Origin: Yersinia alsatica | GTDB lineage: Bacteria; Pseudomonadota; Gammaproteobacteria; Enterobacterales; Enterobacteriaceae | Direction: 5' to 3' | NCBI RefSeq assembly: GCF_902170305.1 | Contig: NZ_CABHWW010000011.1 | Coordinates: 434,001 to 498,000, forward strand | DNA: 64,000 bases | Shown: piece by piece, positions 37,839 through 46,676 of the stretch | Numbering within the stretch: the first letter of the stretch is position 1 | How the letters are laid out: each line of letters opens with the position of its first letter | The notes under the pieces: model-generated | Told to the model about the DNA's origin: nothing | The model's database searches: none | What the model saw: only the letters and a program-made list of their open reading frames with translations | Translations under genes and position numbers: made by a program

Positions 37839-38942
37839 TTAAATAATAGACTCGCGTGGTGTGAAAATATGGTTTACCCCATTCTTCTGTAGTTTTTTCA
37901 GCAAATCATACCCACCATTTGGCACCGCATGCGCAGCCTCTCTTTCACTGGCAAAAACCGGGCTAGCCCAATATATATTGACCGGGTCATCCTGCTGGTG
38001 AGGCAATATAAGACTGTCTGCATCAGCATAAAGCTCTGATGATAAAATATAGCCTTCATATCCCTGAGGAGCCACGGACGACTCTAACGTATGACCTTCC
38101 CCTAGCCAGGTTATTTTGCTCCAGGGAACATGGGCAAAACCAGCCAACGCACTCGCCATATGGATAGCGTTGTCCTCATTGACATATTGGCCGTCAATGG
38201 CGATAGCCATTTCAAAACGGCGGTATTTGGCCGCATCATCATTGAACAGTATTTCAACCCAAGGTTGCGGACGGATACTGACACCCAGTGTCAGAAAATA
38301 ATATATTCCGTCCTTTTCATGCTGCGATATAGCCATTGGCGGCCACGTTCCTTGGTCGATGGCATAATATTTCACCGATGGACCAAAGTGTTGTTCATAG
38401 CATTGAATATATTCAGCTTGGAGTGCAGGCCAAGGGTTACCGTCCTCTTGTTGCCAGGCACGCCAAAATTGACGTGTATTCTGTGCCTGAGCATATTGGA
38501 CATTGGTAGAGGCTGAGCCCAAAGGTAAAGTCAGCGGGTTATCTTTAATACAACTGGCCGAATAGCAAACCGAATGATCAATATACAAACTCCAACCAGG
38601 AATAATCGCCAGCAGTTGCCCTTGATACCATAATGCAGCGCCATCATCACTTTCTGACCAGACTATGGTAATAAATTGTGCATCAAGCTCGGCTTCACCA
38701 GCCACATTCCGGCAAAACTCTGCGGCTAATCGCGGAGCCAATCCTTGTTCAAGGGCCGTATTATCCGCCGACAAGGGGGCCGCAACCAAGTTTCTCACCC
38801 AGCACGCACGCACCGGAAAACGTTCTTCGAATGCCTCTTGTGGATAAATATAGAAGTACACCACCCGCTGGTCTTGTTGCACCACGGCGACTAATGTTTG
38901 GTTTTCATTACTGACTTCGGCCAGTACCTCAGATTCTTTCAT
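37839..38942 (-). CDS. Suppressor-of-fused (SUFU) domain protein
   Basis: The 367-residue cytoplasmic protein has an N-terminal region of unknown fold (about 1-180) and a C-terminal half resembling the bacterial SUFU domain. Visible SUFU-like features are YFLTLGVSIRPQ, PWVEILFND, a helix with YVNEDNAIHMASALAGFAHV, and WLGEGHTLES with the GHT that commonly marks the domain. In bacteria SUFU domains often serve as immunity or partner proteins near secreted toxins; no toxin gene is seen here. It is flanked by AT-rich non-coding DNA, with the yajD gene divergent at 39322. Family call moderately sure; function unknown. Confidence 0.7.
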   Translation of the reverse strand: MKESEVLAEVSNENQTLVAVVQQDQRVVYFYIYPQEAFEERFPVRACWVRNLVAAPLSADNTALEQGLAPRLAAEFCRNVAGEAELDAQFITIVWSESDDGAALWYQGQLLAIIPGWSLYIDHSVCYSASCIKDNPLTLPLGSASTNVQYAQAQNTRQFWRAWQQEDGNPWPALQAEYIQCYEQHFGPSVKYYAIDQGTWPPMAISQHEKDGIYYFLTLGVSIRPQPWVEILFNDDAAKYRRFEMAIAIDGQYVNEDNAIHMASALAGFAHVPWSKITWLGEGHTLESSVAPQGYEGYILSSELYADADSLILPHQQDDPVNIYWASPVFASEREAAHAVPNGGYDLLKKLQKNGVNHIFTPRESII

Positions 38943-39321
38943 ATCGCCTCAACTGTTTCGGCAAAGGGTTTCAGGCTAAACACGCTGTATTGCCTGCCGT
39001 AAAATAAGTCTATTAGCGGGTTACGTATAATCTCATGCTAATAACTGTCTGATGAATAATGTAAAACATGCTGATGCTAAAACATAACGATAGTGTAAAA
39101 CGACTTATCCCTTTAAATCATCAGCAAAAGTCTCAAAAATTCTTAGCATCACCATGAATAACTGAACTAGGTATTTCTATAATTGATTCAATATGTTCCT
39201 ACGAAGATTGCTTTAAATGATAAGGTATTATCTGAATATTAATAACAAACAGTTGATAGTCTAGCGCCTACTTTCACGCTAAAATAAGACCATTATTTAT
39301 GGCAGAATTGAAGGTTCACCT
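38943..39321. other. AT-rich divergent intergenic region
   Basis: About 380 bp lie between the SUFU-domain gene and yajD. No reading frame of note and no strong hairpin is seen. It should contain both promoters. Confidence 0.6.
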
Positions 39322-39663
39322 ATGGCATATATCCCGAAGAATTACGCCCGTCTGGAAAGTGGTTATAGAGAGAAAGCTCTGAAGATTTTTCCGTGGGTTT
39401 GCGGTAAATGTTCACGCGAATTTGTATATTCTAATCTTCGAGAGTTAACCGTTCACCATATTGACCACGATCACAGCAATAATCCCGAAGATGGCAGCAA
39501 TTGGGAGATGTTATGCCTTTTTTGCCATGATCACGAACACTCCAAATATACCGAGGCAGACCTTTATGGCTCGACGGTGATTGCGGGTGATGATGCGCAG
39601 AATGATCAAGGGGTTGCAACTCATAACCCATTTGCCAATTTGAAATCTTTGATGAAGAAGTAA
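39322..39663 (+). CDS. yajD: YajD, HNH nuclease-fold protein
   Basis: The 113-residue protein has a compact HNH zinc-finger domain: CGKC at about residues 33-36, HHIDHDHSNNPEDGSNWEMLC with the central His/Asn residues, and CLFCHDHEHS. It matches E. coli YajD. Cellular substrate and role are unknown; the fold suggests nicking or structural DNA binding. AAGG lies 7 nt before the ATG. Confidence 0.92.
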   Translation: MAYIPKNYARLESGYREKALKIFPWVCGKCSREFVYSNLRELTVHHIDHDHSNNPEDGSNWEMLCLFCHDHEHSKYTEADLYGSTVIAGDDAQNDQGVATHNPFANLKSLMKK

Positions 39664-39670
39664 ATCTGTA

Positions 39671-39694
39671 TGGCCGTGGGATATATCACGGCCA
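39671..39694. terminator. Stem-loop between yajD and cyaB
   Basis: Perfect 8-bp arms TGGCCGTG and CACGGCCA lie in the 48 bp between the convergent yajD and cyaB stops. T tracts are short on both sides, so it may act as a weak bidirectional terminator. Confidence 0.6.
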
Positions 39695-39711
39695 ATACTG
39701 CACCATCAACG

Positions 39712-40251
39712 CTAAAAACCGAGTAGCTGACGGTATGAGCGGCTTTCTTGTTGTGCTGGCAATAATCCGAGTTTATTAGCTAAATCCCAACATTCGGTCT
39801 TTAGGTTATCAAGGATAGTGGCATCATCAGTCATGATGGCTATTTCAGCAAAATCCCCGAGCCCTACCAGGTTATCAATCGTCACGTGAAACTTCCCGAC
39901 AAAATAAATACTGCGCTGTTTTTCCAGTATAAATGCGGGCTGATATCCTAATGTTGCTAGCATACTTTGTACTTTGCCAATATCTTCAATTTTACTGGCT
40001 TCACATCGTTCCGTTCCCGGCCCTTTGACTATCCATAAACGAATACCAGAGGGGTGCATTTCCCGCAAAACCATACTGATCTGTTTCGCAGCTAGATCAC
40101 CACAATTAGCTTCCAGATAGATATCTTTTTCATGATTATTGATAGTAAAGGCTGTTGCTTGATGAAGGGCTAACTGCGCATGCAATTGGGCGATGTTCGA
40201 TACATGGAACTTCAGCTCCACCTCATATTTGCCAACAAAATGTTCACTCAT
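39712..40251 (-). CDS. cyaB: CyaB, class IV adenylate cyclase (CYTH domain)
   Basis: The 179-residue protein is a single CYTH domain. It begins with the ExExK signature (E10, E12, K14 in KYEVELKF), followed by basic and acidic strands such as [20 protein letters not shown] and later EIAIMTDD. Length and sequence are very close to the structurally studied class IV adenylate cyclase of Yersinia pestis as I recall it, which makes cAMP from ATP with Mg2+ or Mn2+. Its physiological role beside the main class I CyaA is unclear; CYTH proteins can also be triphosphatases. It is divergent from dld, with a perfect CRP-type palindrome between them. Confidence 0.92.
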   Translation of the reverse strand: MSEHFVGKYEVELKFHVSNIAQLHAQLALHQATAFTINNHEKDIYLEANCGDLAAKQISMVLREMHPSGIRLWIVKGPGTERCEASKIEDIGKVQSMLATLGYQPAFILEKQRSIYFVGKFHVTIDNLVGLGDFAEIAIMTDDATILDNLKTECWDLANKLGLLPAQQESRSYRQLLGF

Positions 40252-40442
40252 GAAATGCCTTATTAATCAGCGCAATTATTACCCTTGATCCTATACCTCA
40301 TAATGCAATGAGCAAAATTATTATCTATCCATTGAAGAAGATATCTATCCCGTGATCTGAGTGTCTTTTTGTTTAATCATTAGTGTTAGTAATGTTTAAA
40401 CCACATGATTACGAAAGCCAAATGCGATTTAGATGGCAATAG

Positions 40443-40458
40443 TGTGAGGTTTTTCACA
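40443..40458. promoter_or_regulatory. CRP (cAMP receptor protein) binding site, cyaB-dld intergenic region
   Basis: TGTGAGGTTTTTCACA has perfect half-sites TGTGA and TCACA separated by 6 bp. It lies about 143 bp before the dld ATG and about 200 bp before the cyaB ATG, within a 342-bp intergenic region that otherwise shows no gene. It could serve either promoter. Confidence 0.75.
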
Positions 40459-40593
40459 AAACAAAGGATTTATCAAGAAAGCCAGCCGCCCCTCATGGTT
40501 ACATCATTGCACCATAATAGCTATGTCATAGAGCCCTGAACTTAGCTGTAACCAGCGCTATAAAAGTCAATGCAATGAAAGGGAGCTGCACGA

Positions 40594-42306
40594 ATGAATC
40601 AATACAGTGATGAAAAAACACAAACCTTACTGACCCAGTTGCGGCATATCGTGGGCGCTCGTTACTTGCTAACCGGTGAACGGCAAACTGAACGTTACCG
40701 CACCGGTTTCCGCTCAGGAGCAGGTTCTGCCCTTGCGGTAGTCTTCCCCTCGACGTTATTACAGCAATGGCAATTACTACAAGCCTGCGTAGCCGCCGAC
40801 ACCATTGTTATCATGCAAGCGGCGAATACCGGGCTGACAGAGGGCTCTACCCCTAGTGGGGATGATTATGACCGACCCATTGTCATATTGAATACTTTGC
40901 GGCTAAATCAAATCCAATTACTGAATGATGGCAAGCAAGTGATTGGTTTCCCCGGCAGTACTCTGAACCAACTGGAAAAACGTTTAAAACCTTATGACCG
41001 CGAGCCACACTCAGTGATTGGCTCTTCGTGTATTGGTGCTTCCGTTGTTGGCGGTATTTGTAATAACTCGGGGGGCTCATTGGTTCAAAGAGGGCCGGCA
41101 TACACCGAGATGGCATTATTCGCGCAAATTGACGCTCAAGGAGAGTTGCAACTCATCAATCATTTGGGAATCAATCTCGGCAATACTCCAGAAGAGATTT
41201 TACAACGCCTGGAGCGCGGTAAATATCGTGCTAGTGATATTGACCAAGGTATGCAGCAAGCTTCTGACCATGAATATGCTACACGCGTGAGGGATATTGA
41301 TGCCTCTACTCCCTCCCGTTTTAATGCCGACCCAAGACGCTTATTTGAAGCCTCAGGATGTGCCGGTAAATTAGCCGTCTTTGCAGTTCGGCTGGATACT
41401 TTTCCCAGTGAGAAACAGCAGCAAGTCTTTTATATCGGAACCAATCAAACTCAGGTATTAACCCAATTACGCCGGGCTATTTTACGTGACTTCAAACATT
41501 TGCCTGTGGCGGGTGAATATATGCATCGCGATATTTTTGATATCGCCGAAGTGTATGGCAAAGATACCTTTGTGATGATCAACAGTATGGGCACCAATAA
41601 CATGCCTCGCTTCTTTACTTTAAAAGGCAAGATTGATGCTCGTCTTAGTAAAGTCCCTTTTCTTATCGACCATTTAACAGATCGGATAATGCAAGGCTTC
41701 AGCCAGGTGCTACCCAATCATTTACCGAAACGTCTTAAGGCTTACCGCAGTAAATATGAGCATCATTTGATGCTAAAAATGTCTGGTGGAGGCATTCCTG
41801 AAGCACAGCAATTTCTGAAAGATTTTTTTGCTACTGCGGAAGGCAACTTTATTACTTGTACGGCTGACGAAGGTAAAAAAGCATTTTTACACCGCTTTGC
41901 CGCCGCTGGTGCGGCAGTACGCTATCACGCCGTTCATGCTGATAAAGTAGAAGATATATTGGCGTTAGATATTGCCCTGCGTCGCAATGAAGATCAGTGG
42001 TTTGAGACCTTACCGCCAGAAATAGACCAATGCATGGTTGCCAAACTCTACTATGGTCATTTCCTATGCCACGTCTTCCATCAAGATTATATCGTGAAGA
42101 AAGGTGTCGATACGCACGCACTAAAAGAAAAGATGCTGGCACTGCTGAGTGATAAAGGGGCGGAATACCCAGCTGAGCATAATGTCGGGCATCTCTATAT
42201 TGCAAAACCTGCATTGAAAACGTTCTATCGGCAGATAGACCCAACCAACAGCTTTAATCCCGGAATTGGCAAAACCTCAAAACTGAAAAATTGGCAGCAA
42301 AAATAA
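40594..42306 (+). CDS. dld: Dld, quinone-dependent D-lactate dehydrogenase
   Basis: The 570-residue FAD enzyme matches E. coli Dld. The FAD_binding_4 domain comes first (about 40-230, with NTGLTEGSTPSGDDYDRPIVILNT and SVIGSSCIGASVVGGICNNSGGS), followed by the membrane-binding and cap regions. HHLMLKMSGGG and YYGHFLCHVFHQDYIVKKG are typical of the late part, and the protein ends in NSFNPGIGKTSKLKNW. It oxidises D-lactate to pyruvate at the inner face of the inner membrane and passes electrons to quinone. GGGAG precedes the ATG. The upstream CRP site suggests carbon-source control. Confidence 0.95.
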   Translation: MNQYSDEKTQTLLTQLRHIVGARYLLTGERQTERYRTGFRSGAGSALAVVFPSTLLQQWQLLQACVAADTIVIMQAANTGLTEGSTPSGDDYDRPIVILNTLRLNQIQLLNDGKQVIGFPGSTLNQLEKRLKPYDREPHSVIGSSCIGASVVGGICNNSGGSLVQRGPAYTEMALFAQIDAQGELQLINHLGINLGNTPEEILQRLERGKYRASDIDQGMQQASDHEYATRVRDIDASTPSRFNADPRRLFEASGCAGKLAVFAVRLDTFPSEKQQQVFYIGTNQTQVLTQLRRAILRDFKHLPVAGEYMHRDIFDIAEVYGKDTFVMINSMGTNNMPRFFTLKGKIDARLSKVPFLIDHLTDRIMQGFSQVLPNHLPKRLKAYRSKYEHHLMLKMSGGGIPEAQQFLKDFFATAEGNFITCTADEGKKAFLHRFAAAGAAVRYHAVHADKVEDILALDIALRRNEDQWFETLPPEIDQCMVAKLYYGHFLCHVFHQDYIVKKGVDTHALKEKMLALLSDKGAEYPAEHNVGHLYIAKPALKTFYRQIDPTNSFNPGIGKTSKLKNWQQK

Positions 42307-42384
42307 CCATGGTGGACAGTGAATTACTCATACTGCACTCATCTAGGTATTATCCGAATTCCGGCGGCAAGTCCCCTGAATCCA

Positions 42385-42428
42385 GTCAGACAAACTATAG
42401 TCATAGTCTGACACCAACCAAGGTTGGT
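42385..42428 (+). promoter_or_regulatory. Two adjacent hairpins between dld and yohP
   Basis: GTCAGAC (42385-42391) pairs with GTCTGAC (42406-42412), and immediately after it ACCAACC (42413-42419) pairs with GGTTGGT (42422-42428). Neither is followed by a T tract. They lie 46-89 nt before the yohP ATG and could be dld 3' processing signals or a structured yohP leader. Confidence 0.6.
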
Positions 42429-42473
42429 ACCACTGACAAATATCGATGTCTGATATGGGATCTAGGAGATAAC

Positions 42474-42557
42474 ATGAAAATAATACTGTGGATTATTGCG
42501 ATCATTTTTATTGTCGGGCTACTGACCATTACTGGCGTGTTTAAATTGATTTTTTAG
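42474..42557 (+). CDS. yohP: YohP, 27-residue inner-membrane protein
   Basis: The product is a single hydrophobic helix, MKIILWIIAIIFIVGLL then TITGVFKLIF, and differs at only a few positions from E. coli YohP as I remember it (27 residues). TAGGAG lies 5 nt before the ATG. The E. coli gene also sits in the dld-pbpG-dusC neighbourhood. YohP is known as a tiny membrane protein whose mRNA can be membrane-targeted; its physiological function is not established. The reading frame is shorter than most gene callers report, so it is easily missed. Confidence 0.88.
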   Translation: MKIILWIIAIIFIVGLLTITGVFKLIF

Positions 42558-42651
42558 CAAAATAAAAAACTGCCAATCCAGCACTAATAAGCAGAACTTA
42601 CAGATTATCTGCAAATTCTGCCACTTAGTTACCTATAGACCCAAAGAACCT

Positions 42652-42732
42652 GGAGTTGCAGGCAGCAGCCTCGAAGAGGCGAGGCCCAAGGATCGGCCGA
42701 GGAATAGAACGCAGCTAGCCCCCTGCAACTTC
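42652..42732. repeat. GC-rich inverted-repeat intergenic element before pbpG end
   Basis: The terminal arms GAGTTGCAGG-like (42652-42662) and CCTGCAACTTC (42722-42732) are inverted, and an inner stem GCCTC-gaa-GAGGC lies at about 42668-42682. The element is much richer in GC than its surroundings. It looks like a dispersed Yersinia-type palindromic element and may also stop transcription of pbpG, which ends at 42750 on the minus strand. Family is not certain. Confidence 0.55.
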
Positions 42733-42749
42733 AAAAGCAAAGGGTAAAT

Positions 42750-43685
42750 TTATTCTGAGAGCTGAGCCAAACGTCCCTGAGAATCCTTTTGCTGACGATA
42801 ACTTTTCGCTGCACCAGGAATTGGCGCTGCCTTGCCAGTTTCTATCCAGCTACGCAGGCGGTTTGCATCGGCAAAATGGGTATATTTGCCAAATGCATCC
42901 AAAACGACCAATGCTACTGGGCGATTACCAATAACAGTACGCATTGCCAGACAGTGCCCAGCTTGATTGGTAAAGCCGGTTTTAGTTAATTGGATGTTCC
43001 ATTTATCGTTATAAACCAAATGGTTAGTATTACGGAATGGCAGAGTGTAGTTAGGCTCACGGAAAGTAGCCATTTTCTCTGTAGTGGTACTCAACTGCCC
43101 AATCAAGGGATATTGTTTGGTGGCGACCAGTAATTTGGTCAGATCACGGGCCGTCGAGACATTATCAATCGACAAACCCGTTGGCTCTACATAGCGAGTT
43201 TTAGTCATTCCCAATGATTTGGCTTTCGCATTCATTGCTTTAATAAATGCGTTATAGCCACCGGGATAGTGATGAGCCAAGCTCGCCGCAGCACGGTTTT
43301 CCGACGACATAAGAGCCAGCAGCAGCATGTCTTTGCGGCTGATTTCACTGTTTACCCGCACTCGGGAAAAGACCCCTTTCATCTCTTTAGTTTGATGAAT
43401 ATCGACTGAAATAATCTCATCAAGAGGCAATTTGGCATCCAATACCACCATTGCGGTCATCAATTTGGTGATTGATGCGATCGGCACCACTTCATCTGCA
43501 TTGTTGGAATAAATGACTTTATTTGTTTGTAAATCAATCACCATCGCACTACCCGACGCCAACTCTAGGGGAGCTTTCCCTTTAACTTCACCGGATGTAC
43601 CACTGGCCGAGGCTAAAGGAACGACACTGATACTGGTAGACAAAAGCAAGAAACTTAATAGTGCAAATCGAATTTTTACATTCAT
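42750..43685 (-). CDS. pbpG: PbpG (PBP7), D-alanyl-D-alanine endopeptidase
   Basis: The 311-residue precursor has a signal peptide ending in ASA. The three active-site motifs of a serine D,D-peptidase are present: SITK with Ser71 and Lys74, SEN at 128-130, and KTG at 235-237. Sequence and length match E. coli PBP7, a periplasmic endopeptidase that cuts cross-links in peptidoglycan. I chose the ATG at 43685; the frame extends to a TTG at 43718 but this adds an unlikely 11 residues. It runs opposite to dld and yohP. Confidence 0.93.
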   Translation of the reverse strand: MNVKIRFALLSFLLLSTSISVVPLASASGTSGEVKGKAPLELASGSAMVIDLQTNKVIYSNNADEVVPIASITKLMTAMVVLDAKLPLDEIISVDIHQTKEMKGVFSRVRVNSEISRKDMLLLALMSSENRAAASLAHHYPGGYNAFIKAMNAKAKSLGMTKTRYVEPTGLSIDNVSTARDLTKLLVATKQYPLIGQLSTTTEKMATFREPNYTLPFRNTNHLVYNDKWNIQLTKTGFTNQAGHCLAMRTVIGNRPVALVVLDAFGKYTHFADANRLRSWIETGKAAPIPGAAKSYRQQKDSQGRLAQLSE

Positions 43686-43918
43686 GTTCGTCAGCTTAAA
43701 TAGGTTGTCGAGAGCCAATGGGGTCGATCCGGCGCATTATAAATTACAGTAATACACTACGCACCATTCATTCTTAAAATGATTGTTACAAAGATTAAAG
43801 CTGCCTAATTGCTGCTCAGCGGTAAACATTTATCAAAGAAAGAAAAGCCACCGATTAAATATTATCCTATAATTGCCAACATAAATTTTTTAGATAAAAC
43901 TAATTTACAGGTGTTTAT

Positions 43919-44095
43919 ATGGGAACAACAATTTTTGGTATTCTCTTCGGAGTATTTTTAATCGCCGCCGGTTTAGCTGATATTCATGATGAAAATCTAG
44001 CCTCACTGACCTTCTGGGTCGATGCATTATTGATTCTGGTAGGAGCAATCTTCCTATTGGGTATCGCCAAATTTATTGGCCGCAAGAGAAAATAA
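43919..44095 (+). CDS. 58-residue two-helix membrane protein, unknown
   Basis: The frame encodes MGTTIFGILFGVFLIAAGLA, a short polar link (DIHDENLAS), a second hydrophobic helix (TFWVDALLILVGAIFLLGIA) and a basic tail KFIGRKRK. AGGTG precedes the ATG at about 7 nt and a terminator follows 20 bp past the stop, so it looks like a genuine single-gene unit. The basic tail suggests the C-terminus stays in the cytoplasm. I do not recognise the family. Confidence 0.7.
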   Translation: MGTTIFGILFGVFLIAAGLADIHDENLASLTFWVDALLILVGAIFLLGIAKFIGRKRK

Positions 44096-44110
44096 TCGGT
44101 TAGATAGCTA

Positions 44111-44142
44111 TTAAAAAAGGCGCTTAAAGCGCCTTATTATTA
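44111..44142. terminator. Bidirectional terminator between the 58-residue protein gene and mgtE
   Basis: The palindrome AAGGCGCTT-A-AAGCGCCTT is preceded by six A residues and followed by TATTATT. On the minus strand it is followed by TTTTTT, so it terminates mgtE well and the small gene moderately. Confidence 0.85.
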
Positions 44143-44148
44143 TCGACA

Positions 44149-45180
44149 TTATGCTAAATCAGTCATCACCAACTGAGCTATTTCAAAGTAAATAATCAGA
44201 CCGGTACCATCAATAAAAGTGGCAATGAAAGGGGCTGAAACCACCGCAGGGTCTATAGATAACCGCTTTAATACCATCGGAATAATGGAAGAGACAATGG
44301 CGCTCCACACCGTGATTGCGACCACCGTCAAGCTCACCACGATAGTCACTTCCATCCCCACGCCCAAGAACCAGGCACGGATCCAGGCCGCCAAACCAAT
44401 GGTCGTTGCCACCATTAGAGAAGTGGAAACTTCTTTGCGCAATACTGCACCGACATTACGTAGACTGACTTCCCCGAGTGCCATAGCCCGCACTAGGGTC
44501 GAGGTAATTTGCGTACCACTGTTACCGCCAGTACCAATTAATAGTGGAATAAAGAATGCCAAGGCGATTGCCGCTTCCAGTTGCTCCTCAAACGCTTTTA
44601 ATACTGTGCCGGTATAAGCTTCCGCGACAAACAGCAGTAATAGCCAAACAACTCGCTTGCGCCATAATGTCACTGGGCTGGTTTGTAAATAAGGCTCGTC
44701 GAGCGGCATACTTGCCCCCTGCCGCTGAGCATCTTCCGTGTTTTCATCTTCAATCAATTCAGCAATATCTTGCGCCCGTAATACTCCCATTAATTTACCG
44801 TGACTTAATACTGGAACGATATCTAAACCACATTTTGCCAATAAGCTTACTGCCTCGTGACGATCTTGATCTGGCGATACAGAGAAATAACTCTGGTTAA
44901 TAATCTGAAAAAGTTTTATATCTTGTTGCTCTTCCGTTAGTAAATTCTTAACCGAGAGTAACCCGAGTAAATGCCGATTATTATTCGTCACCAATAATTG
45001 TGTTGGTATTTCATTATCGGAAATATTTTGCAAGAAATAGGCTTTAGCCTCAGCGACTGACATATCAGCCGATACCGTAATATAGGCATCGCTCATATAA
45101 GCGCCTAAGGTAGATTCTTTATCTTCACCTGGATTGAATGGATGCTGCTTTTGCAATGCTAAGTCGAAATGTGAACTCAT
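44149..45180 (-). CDS. MgtE-type magnesium transporter
   Basis: The 343-residue protein has two CBS domains (about residues 25-145) followed by a five-helix MgtE membrane domain with PLLIGTGGNSGTQ and a late DGTGLIIYF segment. It lacks the N-terminal superhelical domain of full-length MgtE (about 450 residues). MgtE proteins are Mg2+-selective channels gated by Mg2+ binding to the CBS region. AGGG lies 6 nt before the ATG. The M-box riboswitch upstream supports Mg2+ as the substrate and predicts expression under Mg2+ limitation. It is a single-gene unit. Confidence 0.9.
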   Translation of the reverse strand: MSSHFDLALQKQHPFNPGEDKESTLGAYMSDAYITVSADMSVAEAKAYFLQNISDNEIPTQLLVTNNNRHLLGLLSVKNLLTEEQQDIKLFQIINQSYFSVSPDQDRHEAVSLLAKCGLDIVPVLSHGKLMGVLRAQDIAELIEDENTEDAQRQGASMPLDEPYLQTSPVTLWRKRVVWLLLLFVAEAYTGTVLKAFEEQLEAAIALAFFIPLLIGTGGNSGTQITSTLVRAMALGEVSLRNVGAVLRKEVSTSLMVATTIGLAAWIRAWFLGVGMEVTIVVSLTVVAITVWSAIVSSIIPMVLKRLSIDPAVVSAPFIATFIDGTGLIIYFEIAQLVMTDLA

Positions 45181-45261
45181 AAATGACCCTATTACTGTTA
45201 TTATTTAACTAAACAGTCCTCACATAGGGGCGTAACCAGATTAGAGAGTGCTCTATGGCTA

Positions 45262-45421
45262 TCTCCGTGTCTAAGTTTTAGCACTATACAACGTATCTGA
45301 TTTCTCAGAAGTTACTTTGGGTTATACCTTAATCCGATATAGCCTGTCCTAACCTTGGGCGTCTCTGGACGTCGTCAGATCAGTAACCTGTGTTTGTATA
45401 GGAGCCTCGCCTAACGAGATA
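45262..45421 (-). ncRNA. M-box (ykoK leader) magnesium riboswitch
   Basis: Read on the minus strand, the leader begins CTCGTTAGGCGAGGCTCCTA and ends TATAGTGCTAAAACTTAGAC-ACGGAG. These match the well-conserved ends of the Bacillus ykoK leader (GUUAGGUGAGGCUCCU and AUACAGUGCUAAAGCUCUACGA), and the middle contains CCAGAGACGCC and TAAGG as in the M-box core. It lies 82 nt before the transporter ATG. How it switches is not clear: no strong intrinsic terminator follows, so control of translation or of Rho access is possible. This region, with the promoter at 45422-45544, explains the 364-bp gap. Confidence 0.9.
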
Positions 45422-45544
45422 CTGCATTTAAAATGCGAGCACACTATAAACGCGATACTTAAATCAAATCAAAAGAATAACCATTCTTGTTTAAGGTATA
45501 TTTAGGCTTGGGATTTTTATGGCTCGCTATAAAACATAGCTAAT

Positions 45545-46477
45545 TCACACTCGTAAAATAGCCACCGCAATATCTTTCGAGGTTTTTAATGCACGGATTT
45601 CACTAAATAAGTCAGTTGCTTCGGCATATTCTTTACGTAAATAACCTAGCCACTGCTTGATGCGGGCAACATGATATAAACCGGTATCGCCCTGTTTCTC
45701 TAACTGCACATATTTTTGTAGCAGTTTGACCACTTCCGGCCACGGCATCCGTGGTTCGTTATACTTCACGACTCGACTTAGATTCGGCACATTGAGTGCC
45801 CCCCGCCCAAGCATAACTGCATCGCAGCCAGTCACTTTCATGCACTCCTGCGCGCTGCGGTAATCCCAAATCTCACCATTGGCGATCACCGGTATCGTCA
45901 GGCGCTGGCGGATCTCACCGATTGCCTGCCAATTGATGCATTCGGCCTGATAACCCTCTTCTTTAGTGCGGCCATGTACCGCCAGCTCAGTGGCACCGGC
46001 TTGCTGCACCGCATCGGCAATTTCAAATTGCCGATCACCAGAATCCCAACCTAAGCGAATTTTTACTGTGACGGGCAGATGAGCCGGTACCGCTTCGCGC
46101 ATGGCTTTAGCACCTTGATAAATCAATTCAGGATCTTTGAGCAAGGTTGCGCCACCCCCACTGCCGTTAACCAACTTTGACGGACAGCCGCAGTTTAAAT
46201 CTACACCGTAAGATCCAAGCTCAACAGCACGAGCCGCATTTTCTGCCAGCCATTGTGGATACTGGCCTAACAACTGGATACGCACCAGAGTACCAGATGA
46301 CGTCCGGCTCTGTTGGTGAAGCTCCGGGCATAGCCGATAGAAGGATTTTGCTGGCAATAGCTGATCGACCACCCGTAGAAATTCGGTGATGCAAAGATCA
46401 TAATCATTAACTTCACTGAGAAGTTCACGCACCAGTGAGTCTAATACACCTTCCATCGGTGCTAGTATTACCCGCAT
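45545..46477 (-). CDS. dusC: DusC, tRNA-dihydrouridine(16) synthase
   Basis: The 310-residue FMN enzyme matches E. coli DusC throughout: [15 protein letters not shown] at the start, the catalytic Cys in [19 protein letters not shown], and [19 protein letters not shown] and [10 protein letters not shown] around the flavin site. It reduces U16 of tRNA D-loops. The order dld-yohP-pbpG-(mgtE insertion)-dusC partly preserves the E. coli neighbourhood. Confidence 0.95.
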   Translation of the reverse strand: MRVILAPMEGVLDSLVRELLSEVNDYDLCITEFLRVVDQLLPAKSFYRLCPELHQQSRTSSGTLVRIQLLGQYPQWLAENAARAVELGSYGVDLNCGCPSKLVNGSGGGATLLKDPELIYQGAKAMREAVPAHLPVTVKIRLGWDSGDRQFEIADAVQQAGATELAVHGRTKEEGYQAECINWQAIGEIRQRLTIPVIANGEIWDYRSAQECMKVTGCDAVMLGRGALNVPNLSRVVKYNEPRMPWPEVVKLLQKYVQLEKQGDTGLYHVARIKQWLGYLRKEYAEATDLFSEIRALKTSKDIAVAILRV

Positions 46478-46624
46478 GCTAATTACCCTGACCTCTTATC
46501 CGCGCCATAACATCCCGCCAAGTGACGATAAATTCCATACAATATAATGCTAAAAAAGACCGGCAATGATACGGGTGAAGCGAGGTTTAAAACAAGGGAT
46601 AACCCTGTAATCTGGGGATTCAGA

Positions 46625-46655
46625 TGAAAAAAAACCGCTTCCAAAGAAGCGGTTT
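46625..46655 (-). terminator. Rho-independent terminator after rhlE
   Basis: Perfect 10-bp arms AAACCGCTTC and GAAGCGGTTT with a CAAA loop are followed on the minus strand by a run of eight T residues. It lies about 20 bp past the rhlE stop. Confidence 0.93.
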
Positions 46656-46676
46656 CATCAGCGAATACTTTATGAC

